Origin: Impatiens glandulifera
Lineage: Eukaryota; Streptophyta; Magnoliopsida; Ericales; Balsaminaceae
Assembly: GCF_907164915.1 (NCBI RefSeq)
Contig: NC_061866.1
Coordinates: 29,839,905 to 29,903,904 of the forward strand
Direction: 5' to 3'
Length of the DNA stretch: 64,000 nucleotides
The position numbers and the translations under genes are program-made. The notes under the pieces were generated by a model. It was not told the origin of the DNA. It was given only the letters and a program-made list of their open reading frames with translations, and searched no databases. Shown piece after piece: positions 1-9,446 of the stretch. Within the stretch, counting starts at the first letter, position 1. The number at the start of each line of letters is the position of its first letter.

Positions 1-161
1 ACATCTTGTCAATAGATATTTTCCATCATTGCTATCTTAGTAATAATTAGATTTACCTTGGAAATAACCATTAGTTACTTCAACAAGTTAAGTCTATTAA
101 ATAGCTGATGACATCATCAGGCATGCTTAACTTCATTAAAGACCAAGCCGAATCCCCGGGT

Positions 162-170
162 TATATAAAC
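162..170 (+). promoter_or_regulatory. TATA box of accessory gene 1
   Basis: TATATAAAC lies 85-93 bases before the ATG at 255. It is followed by an A/C-rich leader ending in a CT repeat, typical of a plant RNA polymerase II core promoter. Transcription would start at about 195-200. Confidence 0.55.
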
Positions 171-254
171 CATCCTTAATCCTTTTCAAAACATCACAAG
201 TTCACTATTCACAAGTATCATTCTTAAGAGAAAAATCCTCTCTCTCTCAAAAAC

Positions 255-1016
255 ATGAATACCAACTCTTTAGCCAAGAAAATCCTATTGGCAGATTTTG
301 AATCAATCTACCAATATGAGGATCATGAAGTAAAGGAAATATTCTTAGCCATAGAAAGGAGCGGGCTAAGAAGTTTTCTTGAAAACAGGTTCATCATCGA
401 CTACCTTGTAGTCAAAGAACTCTTTGAGACCGTGAAAGAGGTGCATCGAGATATACTCGTTGCACAGGTCTACGGTCAAAAATTCCTATTCAGCGAGACG
501 GATTTCGCTGTATATTGCGGTTTGCCCAATGAAGGGGTAACCGACCTAACTTACTCCCCGGTGACAATGGAAGAAATGTGTCGCCGGTTTTCAGGATCTG
601 ACATCCCGGTTAAACCCTGGGGTGCTAAGAGTCAACTTTCTCACAAGTACCAGATTCTCTGCGAGATTCTGGGAAAATCTGTCTTGTGCAGAGAGAAAAG
701 TTACTATTACACTCAAAGGGTCTTCGAGATGATGATCGCAGTAACGGTTGGGACACCGGTTAACTGGTCCTGGATCATCTTCAGTAACCTGAAGAAGATG
801 CTTCTCTCCAACAAAACCGGCTACGCTCCTCAGCTGAGCGGTTTCTGTGCAAGTCTGGACATCCACTCCGGACCCTTCGTCACTCTTCATCCAAGGCACG
901 TACTCACCAAAGAACGAGTACAAGAGATGATCGACCGGTGGGAAGCGGTTAAAGCCAGAAGAATTCAAGCGGCTGAGGCTTCAAACGCTCAAGCGGCTGA
1001 GTCATCAAATGTCTAA
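255..1016 (+). CDS. Accessory protein 1 (plant-transposon-associated N-terminal domain)
   Basis: This is an intact 253-residue ORF starting at the first ATG after a TATA box and a CT-rich leader. Residues about 10-190 form a globular alpha/beta-like domain. It has the order LLADF, an SGLRSFL helix, a V..LFETV segment, a short V.GQKFLFSE..F strand pair, CGLPNEG, and a helix ending NWSWIIF. The same order recurs in the proteins at 1443, 2726 and 63721, so all belong to one family. The layout resembles the 'putative plant transposon protein' domain seen next to plant retroelements, but I cannot confirm this without a profile search. The C-terminus has a tandem Ala/Ser-rich repeat (QAAEASNAQAAESSN). 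No signal peptide or membrane segment is visible. Function is unknown. It sits in the env-like position of an LTR element. Confidence 0.8.
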   Translation: MNTNSLAKKILLADFESIYQYEDHEVKEIFLAIERSGLRSFLENRFIIDYLVVKELFETVKEVHRDILVAQVYGQKFLFSETDFAVYCGLPNEGVTDLTYSPVTMEEMCRRFSGSDIPVKPWGAKSQLSHKYQILCEILGKSVLCREKSYYYTQRVFEMMIAVTVGTPVNWSWIIFSNLKKMLLSNKTGYAPQLSGFCASLDIHSGPFVTLHPRHVLTKERVQEMIDRWEAVKARRIQAAEASNAQAAESSNV

Positions 1017-1330
1017 ACCTGTCTTTCCTCTTTTCTTTTATCTTTTCTTTACAAAACCGGTACTTTTGCTGTACTATCGGTTTCGTACTCCAATTAATGA
1101 ATCAGATTTCTTTTCTTTCCAAGTCAAAATCTAAAAATTTCAATGCGTCGTATCAAAAATAAATCATTTCACTCTTGGAAACATAAATCCTCATTATCAA
1201 AGAGCATGCCTGACTTGATTTGACAAGACTTGCTTTTATTCTCTTGGAAAATCACAAAAACATTAATGACTAAGCATAAACGGCTAGATTTTTCAAATCC
1301 TCTCATTAAATGCTCTCATTCACTCTAGGC

Positions 1331-1339
1331 TATAAAAAG
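1331..1339 (+). promoter_or_regulatory. TATA box of accessory gene 2
   Basis: TATAAAAAG lies about 110 bases upstream of the ATG at 1443 and is followed by a leader rich in TCTCT. An upstream GCATGC site (about 1204) is also present before gene 1 (about 120), suggesting that the promoters derive from one ancestor. Confidence 0.55.
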
Positions 1340-1442
1340 GGGCTCAACCTCCATTTTTCAAAACACGCCTTCAAGCATTCTTCTCTCTAAAAAAACTCGA
1401 AAGCTCAAGAACTCTCTCAAAGATCTTCTTCTCTTCATCATC

Positions 1443-2201
1443 ATGTCTGCCGAGATAAGAAACACTCTGATCATTGATTTTGAAGACATCAAGCATAACG
1501 ACGACTATGAATGCATTTATCAGCATGTCATAGAGTCTGGCCTGAAAGGTTTTCTCAAGGGTTCAGACCTCATCCTCGTGGAGGAGGTGTGTGAATTCTA
1601 CAATAACGGTCACATTTTGGATGATGGCAGCATTCGCACCATCATCGACGGTCAGTTGCTCCAATTTTCTGAGGAGGAATTCGCCACCTTCTTTCACCTT
1701 CCAACGGAAGGTTTCTCCGATTTTCCGACGCCGTATTTACCGGCTAAGGAAACTTTCTTCAAGATCTTCTCTTCTTCATACACTCCTGTTAAAGACTTTG
1801 GGAAGAAAGAAGATCTTGCTCCTCACTACCATGTCTTTCACGATTTGGTCCAAAGGTCTATCATAGGCCGAATGCCCAATCAGAACTACAGCCGGGAGGC
1901 ATTCGATATTATGATAGCCATCATCCGCGAAACCGCCATCAACTGGGCATCCTATCTTTTTAATAAGCTGAAGCAGCTTATGACCGGTAAAAGAGGAAGG
2001 ATCAGCTACGCTCCTCAGATCACCCGGTTTCTCATGTCCAAGCGTCGCAACCTTGGAAAAGGCGTTCCGGTTGGATCCTTCAACACCATCACTATAGATA
2101 TGATCTATAAATGTGTGTTAAGAATTCAGGAACAGTCTCCTCAAAACACCATGGAGAAGTGGTATGAAAGGAGGTTGGAAGGAGGATGGTTTACTGAATA
2201 A
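1443..2201 (+). CDS. Accessory protein 2 (paralogue of accessory protein 1)
   Basis: This intact 252-residue ORF shares its domain order with the gene at 255. The order is LIIDFEDI, ESGLKGFL, a V.EFYNNG segment, IIDGQLLQFSEEEFATFF, LPTEGF, and INWASYLFNKLKQLM. A second tract, SYAPQITRFL, matches GYAPQLSGF in protein 1. It therefore arose by duplication of the same gene, not by capture of a different one. It has its own TATA box and a downstream AATGAAATA resembling a plant polyadenylation signal (about 2294). The sequence is strongly diverged from protein 1 yet free of stops, which suggests selection on each copy or young age. Function is unknown. Confidence 0.8.
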   Translation: MSAEIRNTLIIDFEDIKHNDDYECIYQHVIESGLKGFLKGSDLILVEEVCEFYNNGHILDDGSIRTIIDGQLLQFSEEEFATFFHLPTEGFSDFPTPYLPAKETFFKIFSSSYTPVKDFGKKEDLAPHYHVFHDLVQRSIIGRMPNQNYSREAFDIMIAIIRETAINWASYLFNKLKQLMTGKRGRISYAPQITRFLMSKRRNLGKGVPVGSFNTITIDMIYKCVLRIQEQSPQNTMEKWYERRLEGGWFTE

Positions 2202-2604
2202 TTCTCTTTCTTTTTGTTTCCTTTCCGGTTTCTGGTCATTTTATTGTACGACCAGAACCGCTCCTATGTTAATCATTTCCTTTCCCGTATTAATGAAATA
2301 TTTCAACTCTTAAAAAGTCTCCGGTTTTTCATTCACATTATTCCTTCCGGTTTTTCAAACTTATACAAAAACTTAAAGTTAACTTAACAATCTCCGGTTA
2401 ACAAGACTTCAAGAGAAACCGGAACTTCGAGCAAAAATGCAAACTTGAAAAACTTAACCGCCCACAGTTTTACATCTCAAAATTTACCGCCCATCGAATT
2501 TCCGCTTTTACCGCCGAAAGTTACGGCAGTAATTTTTGGAGGGAAAGTTGGCGCCAAAACATCAAATTGACGGTTCATCTTCAAAACCGCCTGGAACCGC
2601 CATC

Positions 2605-2613
2605 TATATAAAC
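2605..2613 (+). promoter_or_regulatory. TATA box of accessory gene 3
   Basis: TATATAAAC lies about 120 bases before the ATG at 2726, with a TTTCTCTCTC leader in between. The arrangement matches those before the genes at 255 and 1443. Confidence 0.55.
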
Positions 2614-2725
2614 TCAAATCAGCCCATTCAACACATGTGCTTTCTCTCTCTAAAAATTTCCAGAACTTCAAAGCTTTCCTCTCTCCGATCATCATCGTTC
2701 TTCATCTTTTCGTTTCCAAAACATC

Positions 2726-3958
2726 ATGGATCTAGGCAAAGCTCCATTTCAATGGATGTTGCAGGTAGATTTCGCAGATATTGATGAGCATGCTGACGAT
2801 AAGAACAAGGCTGTTCTTCAACTTCTACGAGAATCTGGGTTGGAGAAGTTCCTGTCTGGTCCATTCATAATCCATCCGGCGGCGGTAACGGAGTTCTTAG
2901 CGACGGCGACGCTGTCGAAGAGGAAGATCTCGGCTACTGTCAACGGGAAGGCCGTCCTCATCACCGAAGAAATTTTTGCGGAAGCCCTTGGTCTGCCCAA
3001 CACAGGTTCGGACCTAAAGATTGACTTAACCGAGGCAGAATCAAATGCTGCCCGGTTGGTGGTATCCTTCTTAGGTCAGGATCTGGTGATTCACAGCAGC
3101 CGGAAGATCAAGCTCAAACCGGAATATAGATGGTTGGTGACCGTCATCGCCAAATCAATTCAAGGAAAGGGAGGTAATTTCGACAACCTCACAAAATTTA
3201 AACTTAGAATGCTGTTAGCTATTGTCCGCGGTGACAAGGTAGACTGGGGGTACGTCATATACGAAGAGTTCTGCCAAATGGTGATAAAGAAAGATGGCCG
3301 GGTGCAGGCCTATGCCATGCAAATTGTAAAAATTCTTGAGTTCCTCAAAGTGGAACTAGGTGAAGGCATACCGCTTCCGATCTCCAACATTCTTGACTCT
3401 GAGTCAATGATCGAAAAACCGGAGAAGACTATCAAACCTAAAATCTCAAAGACTAAATCCTCCAAGGGAGCCAGTTCATCGGTTCCAGTTGAAGAAGAAA
3501 CCAGACAGAAGAAACCGTCAAGAAAAGCGGTTGAAGCAAAAGTACCACCAGAACCAAAAAGGAGGAAGAAGGTAGCCGCAAAGAAGAGTTCAAAGAAACC
3601 GGCGGACTCCGAGAAAACGCTTTCATCGGACAATCCACCGGAAAGAACCGCAGATGTTTTTCAGCCCATCCCACTCAACATCGTCATTCCCGTTCCCATT
3701 CCATCCAATTCTCCAAGGCAAACCGAATCTTCGGGGAGCAAGGAGAACAAGTCAAACTCAAAGGAGGAGGCAGAGGCAAATGTTCACTCTGCAACCTCCA
3801 AGTCACCCAGTAAGCAAGTTGAAGAGGTATTGGCCGATGTGGGCTTGAATACCTTAGAAGCAATTCAGAATGTGGTCCAGGAGATCACAAGAGAAACCGA
3901 AGAGGACGATGTTTCAAGTCGTCGAAAGCCAGATGATCAGGTTGAAATACCTGATTAG
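2726..3958 (+). CDS. Accessory protein 3, N-terminal part up to an in-frame TAG
   Basis: These 410 codons start with the family domain (residues about 10-225). It runs LQVDFADID, ESGLEKFL, ISATVNGKAVLITEEIFAEA, LGLPNTG, VDWGYVIYEEF and YAMQIVKIL. After the domain comes a disordered basic stretch with a likely nuclear localisation signal (EPKRRKKVAAKKSSKK, about residues 279-294), then Ser/Pro/Glu-rich sequence. The ORF stops at TAG (3956-3958). The same frame stays open for a further 543 codons to 5587, so the protein was probably about 950 residues long. It is much larger than its paralogues at 255 and 1443, which lack this tail. A nuclear role is inferred only from the basic tracts. Confidence 0.75.
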   Translation: MDLGKAPFQWMLQVDFADIDEHADDKNKAVLQLLRESGLEKFLSGPFIIHPAAVTEFLATATLSKRKISATVNGKAVLITEEIFAEALGLPNTGSDLKIDLTEAESNAARLVVSFLGQDLVIHSSRKIKLKPEYRWLVTVIAKSIQGKGGNFDNLTKFKLRMLLAIVRGDKVDWGYVIYEEFCQMVIKKDGRVQAYAMQIVKILEFLKVELGEGIPLPISNILDSESMIEKPEKTIKPKISKTKSSKGASSSVPVEEETRQKKPSRKAVEAKVPPEPKRRKKVAAKKSSKKPADSEKTLSSDNPPERTADVFQPIPLNIVIPVPIPSNSPRQTESSGSKENKSNSKEEAEANVHSATSKSPSKQVEEVLADVGLNTLEAIQNVVQEITRETEEDDVSSRRKPDDQVEIPD

Positions 3959-5587
3959 AATGAAGCACAACCGGTCGATGAGACGACCAAATCAACAGAA
4001 ATTGCACTTCCGGTTCAGGAGGAAAATATTGAAGAACGGGAACCTTCCGGTTCCGCAGGAGGAAAGTTGGTCTCAGAAAATCAACCAGCATCAACACCTG
4101 AAGGTTCCACTCAGGTAGATAAAGGCAAAGGCATTCTCATTGAAGAAACAACAGAAACCGGAATAGGCACGCTGCAAACCAATCCTCAACATGAAGCCAT
4201 AACCGGGGACGATATTCCTTACACCATAGAGCAAGAAAATGAGATCTTCGAGGAGCTAATTCAAGACATGAACAAAGGGGCAAGTGATGCGCTAGCGCCA
4301 TACATCTTGTGGGTGAAGCTCCGATGCGAACCCAAGTTATCCGACATGCTTCCAGGTTTCAGTGGCAACAAACAATGGGACAAGCTCATCCAGCTGGAAG
4401 AAAGGGCTCTTAACCTAGCTAACACCAACCTAATCCAACCGGCGTTTAACAAAGCTCCGGTAATCCTTGAAAATGATCGGTTACAAGCTGTTGAAAATGC
4501 TTTTCAAGAAACCCAAGGAAAGACGCTAAACCCGATCGAAATGAGAATGGCTGAACGATTCCTTGGGGTACGTGAACAGCTTGTGCGAAATCTTGATCGT
4601 CTTGACTTGCAGTGGTGGAAAAGTTGCCAACGTCAATTCAACAATGCTGAATTATATCAAAGTAAGCCTTTCTTTATAAGTGGTGAGACATCCGGAACCT
4701 CTGAAAACTTGGAACAAGAAGCCTCTCAACCGGTCAAATCTCTGGAAATAGATCAAATCAAGCAAGCGATGGCTGAAACGGTTGACTCTTGCATTGGAAA
4801 TTTCAAAGCCGTAACCGACGAAAGAATTGCAGTGGCTGAAGATAAACTGTCAAACTCTCTACAAATCATGATGGACACGATCATGCAGACAACAGTAAAA
4901 GCCATGATTGCCGAGTCCGTCAAAACCGCAACCGCTCCTTTAGTTGACATGCTGCAGGCAATGGCTATTCAAATCGGGGAAATGTCCAAGGTTCAAGACA
5001 CTACAACTCTGACGCAAATCGAAAAGGATGCTGAAACCGCAAAGAAACTGCAAGAGGAAGAAATCGAAAGGGAACGGATACAAAAGGAAATTGAAGATAA
5101 AGACTATGAGCTTGCCCAACAATGCAACGAGGAGGAGCAGGCTAACGTCCAGGATCTTTCATTGGCTCAACCGTCCCACTCCATGAATACAAGGAACAAG
5201 AAGAAGCGAAGTGCAGTTAAGAATGTGATGAAACGGGCAGAACAGAAAACAGCCTTACCAGTCGTGATAAATGCACCACCGCTTGATGAGGAAGAAGAAG
5301 AAGATCCGAAGGAACTCAATCAACGGAAGAGAAGGACAACCGGAGAATCCACAGCAACTCCAAGCTTCAGACCTTCAAACACTCCACCGCCTCCACCACC
5401 AAAGCCAATTTGTGCCAACTTCAATCTCAAGAATAAGGGTACCGGTCATTCAAGTGTATGGGCCGGTGTGCTAATCGATGCCGAAAGACGTTCTAGAGAA
5501 CACAGAGCAAGGCAAGAAGAAGAAAGAAGACGGTTGGAGAAGGAGCAAGAAAAGGAGCAACACAAGGGGGGATCATCCAAGCCCTAA
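3959..5587 (+). pseudogene. Accessory protein 3, C-terminal part beyond the in-frame TAG
   Basis: The reading frame of the gene at 2726 continues without another stop. It contains a conserved-looking helical region (ILWVKLRCEPKLSDMLPGF; RLDLQWWKSCQRQFN, about 4596-4640). A long Gln/Glu/Lys coiled coil follows (about 5020-5140; KLQEEEIERERIQKEIEDK), then a second basic nuclear-type signal (TRNKKKRSAVKNVMKR, 5188-5235). It ends in a Pro-run (5385-5400) and an Arg/Glu-rich tail. There is no ATG with a promoter immediately before this part, so it would be expressed only by readthrough of the TAG or not at all. Single-base decay of CAG to TAG is the simplest explanation. The stop at 5585-5587 is 180 bases before the polypurine tract. 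Confidence 0.6.
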
Positions 5588-5707
5588 ACTCTTTCTTTGT
5601 TTACTTTAAACAATTATGTTTTATTATGTCTCAGAACTTGGTTACTTAGCTCTCTCTAAAAGGTTTTTAACATATTTTTCTCAAAACGATCAAACTCATG
5701 TTTTTAA

Positions 5708-5937
5708 AACCGGCCATATATTACATGTTTTGAATATTTATTCTAAATAATCAAAAAGGGAGAAATTGATAGAAAAAATAAGTAAATTAATTTTTCTAAA
5801 CTGGCTACTAAGCAAATTTTTTAACCGGCCATATATTACATGTTTTGAATATTTATTCTAAATAATCAAAAAGGGAGAAATTGATAGAAAAATTAAGTAG
5901 GTTAATTTTGGAACCAGCCAGACGAACTAAACAGAGG
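5708..5937 (+). repeat. 115-bp direct duplication spanning polypurine tract and LTR start
   Basis: The block AACCGGCCATATATTACATG through AAAAAGGGAGAAATTGATAGAAAAA occurs at 5708 and again at 5823, offset by 115 bases. Each copy contains the polypurine tract and the first bases of the LTR (TGATAG). The LTR start is therefore either 5767 or 5882. Confidence 0.85.
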
Positions 5938-7138
5938 TTAATCTTTATGTGCAGATACTTCTAAAACCGTATGAACCGGTTGGGGAATCAAAAACCGGTT
6001 GCTACCACTGCAAAGAAACCAGTCTCAAGTGATCAAGCTAAAGATCAGAGGAACCGGTTCTACTCTCTCAAGCGACCGGTTAACGAAGAAGAAAGATTTT
6101 ACTCTCCAACCGGATGATACAGCACAAGGCACAAAAAACCGGATGGTTCAGAACAAAAGTCAGAAGATTCAAAATTCAAGAGTGACGTACCATGACGGAA
6201 GAAACGTGTCTCGAAAGAATAAAAGAAGATCGGATCCGATCAGAAGCATGCGAGGAAAGCAATGATGCTTTGTTGATACGATGCTGACAACCGGAGGCGG
6301 ATGTTCAACACGGTCTCAATCTAAAAACCGGCTATGTCATCTTATGCTCAGAGCTGCTGCATGAATGCCAGGTGTTGAGGAAGTTGAAGCGTGCAAGTAA
6401 TATTTCTGCAAACAGGCGTGATGACGATCAACCAATCCAGAAGAGAGAGAAGAAAGTAGTCGTTAGCTACTTTCAGCTATAAAAGGAAGATCAAACGTCT
6501 TCATTCAATGCAGTTCGGTAGTTGTAGTTGTGAGCATCATAAATTCTGAAAGTCATAAAGCAATAAATTCTAGAGAGATAAAGTCCTGTATTCCAAAACC
6601 GGTGTGCCTAAAACCGGAAGTTCTTTGTGTGTTATTGTGTTGAGTAGTTGTATTACATCAAAGTGTGAGTTTGGTGTAACCGGCGAGTAGCGAAGTTGGG
6701 CTCGACCGGCAGTGTAATTGTAACTCTAAAGAGTTAGTGGAGATCCTTCTCATAACCTGAGAAGAAGGGGTGACGTAGGAGGGTTTGCTCCGAACATCCA
6801 TAAACAAATTTCTTGTCTCGTGTTCTTTCCTTCACTTTCATTTCCCGCTTTTTTAACGAAAACCGCAAACTAATCATACTCCTAAAACCAGTCACTCACC
6901 TCCATTAAACCGACTCCTTCTTAAACATCATCTAAAGTCGCAAATGTTGCTTCAACCTGAAACAGACATTTCCGCCCTTGAACCCGGTTCAAGAGTCTGT
7001 GACAGGTTGTGCAGTGCTGAGAACGGTTTTAGTCTTTAACCGGACTATCACCAAAGTGTTGTGTGTTGTGTAAGCGGCCACCCTTACCTAGAAACCGGAA
7101 AACACCCCGGTCCTCCAAGGGCGTCCCCGATCCTAACA
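5882..7138 (+). repeat. 3' LTR of the SIRE-like element
   Basis: The LTR starts TGATAG after the polypurine tract and ends CGATCCTAACA, followed by host PPR sequence at 7139. It holds many AACCGGTT-type sites, a TATA box (CTATAAAAGG, about 6479) and a block near 6761-6810 (AAGGGGTGACGTAGGAG) shared with the LTRs at 52747 and 56476. The right end is set by alignment with the ends of those LTRs (GATCCTATCA before their primer site). The left end is ambiguous because of the 115-bp duplication. Confidence 0.7.
6478..6488 (+). promoter_or_regulatory. LTR core promoter (TATA box)
   Basis: CTATAAAAGGA is a good plant TATA box in the middle of the LTR. Transcripts would start at about 6510, making the upstream part U3. 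Confidence 0.5.
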
Positions 7139-7649
7139 AAGTTTACAAGAGCTTTCTACGTTCTAAGGAGAAACCTACAATTTCCACTTTTAATTCCATG
7201 ATTACTAACTATGGGAAAGCACGATTAAGGGAGAGGGCAGAATTCATATTTAATAAAATGACAGAGATGGGATATTTTCCTAACTTCATTATTTATGAAT
7301 GTTTGATTGTGATGTACGGTTATTGCGATTGTATATCGAGGGCTAGGGAGGTTTTCGATGAAATGGTGGGATCGGGTAAAGAAATGAAGATTTCTACCCT
7401 TAATGTGATGCTTGATGCGTATTGTGTGAATGGTTTACAGAATGAAGCAGACAAGCTGTTTGGAAGTGCATCGAGTATTAGAGTTCCTGTTAATTCGTCT
7501 ACTTATAAGCTTCTTTATAAGGCGTATAGTAAGGGGAATATGAAGGGTTTGTTGGAGAATTTGTTAAAGGAGATGGATAGAAATGGGGTTATTCCTAATA
7601 AGAGGTTCTTTCTTGATGCTTTAGGAGCGGTTGGTTGGATCTTCTTCAC
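7139..7649 (+). pseudogene. P-class pentatricopeptide repeat gene fragment (PPR5/EMB2453-like)
   Basis: The frame from 7138 encodes four consecutive 35-residue PPR motifs. They begin at PTISTFNSMITNYGKARL, PNFIIYECLIVMYGY, MKISTLNVMLDAYCV and VNSSTYKLLYKAYSK, and are followed by PNKRFFLDALGAVG. P-class PPR proteins bind organellar RNA. The repeat series and the PNKRFFLDAL ending recall the chloroplast intron-binding PPR5/EMB2453 group, from memory and not searched. The 5' part of the gene is missing because the SIRE-like LTR ends at 7138. The 3' end is cut by the gypsy element at 7650 and resumes at 10455. Two insertions make it non-functional as it stands. Confidence 0.75.
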
Positions 7650-8034
7650 TGTTGTGAATCTAATATTCACAACAATGAGGATTCTATTTCCAAAGATGAG
7701 GATGCTATTTCCAAAGATGATGATTCTATTTCCAAAATTACTGAGGGTTGAAATAGACGTAGTTATATCTTTTAAGGGTTATTTTATAATTTGTTAGTCT
7801 ATAAATAAGAATAGAATTGTAAGGAGAGGGAATATACTTTTGGTATTCTAAATTGTTATACTTTCTCTTTCTAATTACAAGAGTCGTCGCTCCTGGTAAC
7901 CCTAACCCTAATAAACTCCCAATTTCTATTCAGTCTGTTCTCATTCTGTTCTTTTACTCGTTCTATTCTTCTTTATCTATTCTACGAAACTATTATTGTA
8001 GATTTATATCGTGATTGACAGTAAGGTCACGACA
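7650..8034 (+). repeat. 5' LTR of gypsy element
   Basis: The LTR is TGTTGTGAAT...GTCACGACA, 385 bp. The first 25 bases are a near-terminal hairpin, with TGTTGTGAAT and its exact complement separated by five bases. It also contains three copies of a TCTATTTCCAAAGATGA-like repeat and a TATAAATAAG promoter element (7800-7809). Confidence 0.92.
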
Positions 8035-8036
8035 AG

Positions 8037-8048
8037 TGGTATCAGAGC
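8037..8048 (+). other. Primer binding site of the gypsy element
   Basis: TGGTATCAGAGC, complementary to the 3' end of initiator methionine tRNA, lies two bases after the 5' LTR. Confidence 0.9.
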
Positions 8049-8074
8049 TTACGATCCTCGGACTTCCGCTGAGA

Positions 8075-9163
8075 ATGGTGAATTCACGTAGCCAAAGTAA
8101 TGAAGAGATGATTCAGAATCTGACCGAACGCATCGAGACGATGGAATCACAAATTAATGATAAGTTCCAATTACTGCAGCTAGAGAATCTCAAAAATAAG
8201 GAAGAAACTTCTCGTAACTTCGAGATTATGCAGAAAGATAACGCTGAAAAATTTGAATCTATAATAAGGTTGTTGGAATCCAAGAATTCCAACACAAATA
8301 ATAAATAAACCGAAGACAAAGGAGGAGGTTCAAATACACCTCCACTATAGCGGAGATCTGGATATGGAACAACCCCTTATGAGAGAGATGGGATTTACAG
8401 AAGGCCAGGCAAACAATCAGTCGGACAAAATTTTGGAACAACTGGGACTCCTGTCAGTAATCAGAAGCAAACGACATGTCCTAATTCGATACGGACTGCG
8501 GGAGGTATGTCTATTAAGCAACCACGGATGGATCTGGACAAATTTGATGGTTCAAACCCTAGGGGATGGATCAGAAGGGTCAATAAATTTTTCGATCACT
8601 TCACCATGCCTGAAGAAGAAAAGGTAAGTTATGTGTCTTATTTTCTTTCTGGTGAGGCTGATGTGTGGTTCTACGATTATCTGATAGATCATCCATTACC
8701 AAATTGGGAAGAATTCTCTGAAGAGGTGTTATTAGCGTTTCAAGAAGAGGGACACCAAGATGTGATAATAGAATTTAATCAGTTGAGACAGACAGAGACT
8801 TTGAAAGACTATATCTATCAATGGCGAGAGCTAAGAGCATTGGTTGCAGGTAAATGTTTTCCACAGAACGACGAATACTATGTGAAGAGTTTCATGGGAG
8901 GCTTACGACCTGAATTGAGAGAGGTTTTAAAGATGGCAGGACCAGTGACATTAGATCAGACAATAAAACTAGTTAAGGTGAAGGACGAATTCCTCGAACC
9001 TCTTGGTAAGGAAAAGAAATTGTTCACCAAATTGTCAACTCAGACCTCAAATAAAACACAACCAAACCTCCATGGAGTAATAACCAACAAGGTACGTTTA
9101 AATCAACTATTAACGAAAATACTACTGAAATACCAGTTAGAGATCTCACGTTTGCAGAAATGA
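8075..9163 (+). pseudogene. gag of gypsy element (decayed)
   Basis: The ATG at 8075 opens MVNSRSQSNEEMIQNL and a coiled-coil segment that ends at TAA (8306-8308). After a frame change the capsid-like domain runs at 8507-9163. It carries the retrotransposon gag pattern FDGSNPRGWIRRVNKFFDHF, YFLSGEADVWFYDYL and a FN.L.Q...L..Y...W...RALV segment. A remnant of a zinc knuckle follows (GICFKCDGKYSKDHVCP, about 9181-9231). Gag packages element RNA. The copy needs at least two frame corrections, so no functional protein is expected. Confidence 0.8.
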
Positions 9164-9446
9164 GAGAAAAACGTGCTAAAGGTATTTGTTTCAAGTGTGA
9201 TGGAAAATATTCCAAAGATCACGTTTGCCCCAAAATGTCATCAATTATTCAATATTGAAGTAATGGAAGACGAGATAGATGACTGGTTTAAAGATAAAGA
9301 GGAGTCCAAAGCCGAATATATCTATGATGACTGTCTTAAGGCTAAAGAGGAGGCTAGAGTCGAAGGAGTTAACGACGGGGGTTCAATTTCAATGCACGCT
9401 CTTAATGGGAGTGCTAATAATGTTACGCTCAAGATTCTTGGGTAGC

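Larger units (their letters stand above)
1..7138 (+). mobile_element. 3' portion of a SIRE-like Ty1/copia element with accessory genes and 3' LTR
   Basis: The segment holds three consecutive accessory genes (255-5587), a purine-rich tract (AAAAAGGGAGAAA) and a sequence starting TGATAG and ending CCTAACA at 7138 that behaves as a 3' LTR. It has a TATA box near 6480. A block at 6761-6810 closely matches the LTRs of the SIRE-type elements at 52747 and 56476. The pol region and 5' LTR must lie left of the window. Sequence to the right of 7138 is PPR coding DNA, so the element sits in a host gene. The SIRE affiliation is inferred from the shared LTR block and from the pol-accessory-LTR order seen in the element at 56476; no pol of this copy is visible. 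Confidence 0.75.

Noticed and set aside
591..968. 125-codon minus-strand ORF opposite accessory gene 1
   Set aside because: It has no domain and no promoter, and lies wholly within the better-supported plus-strand gene.
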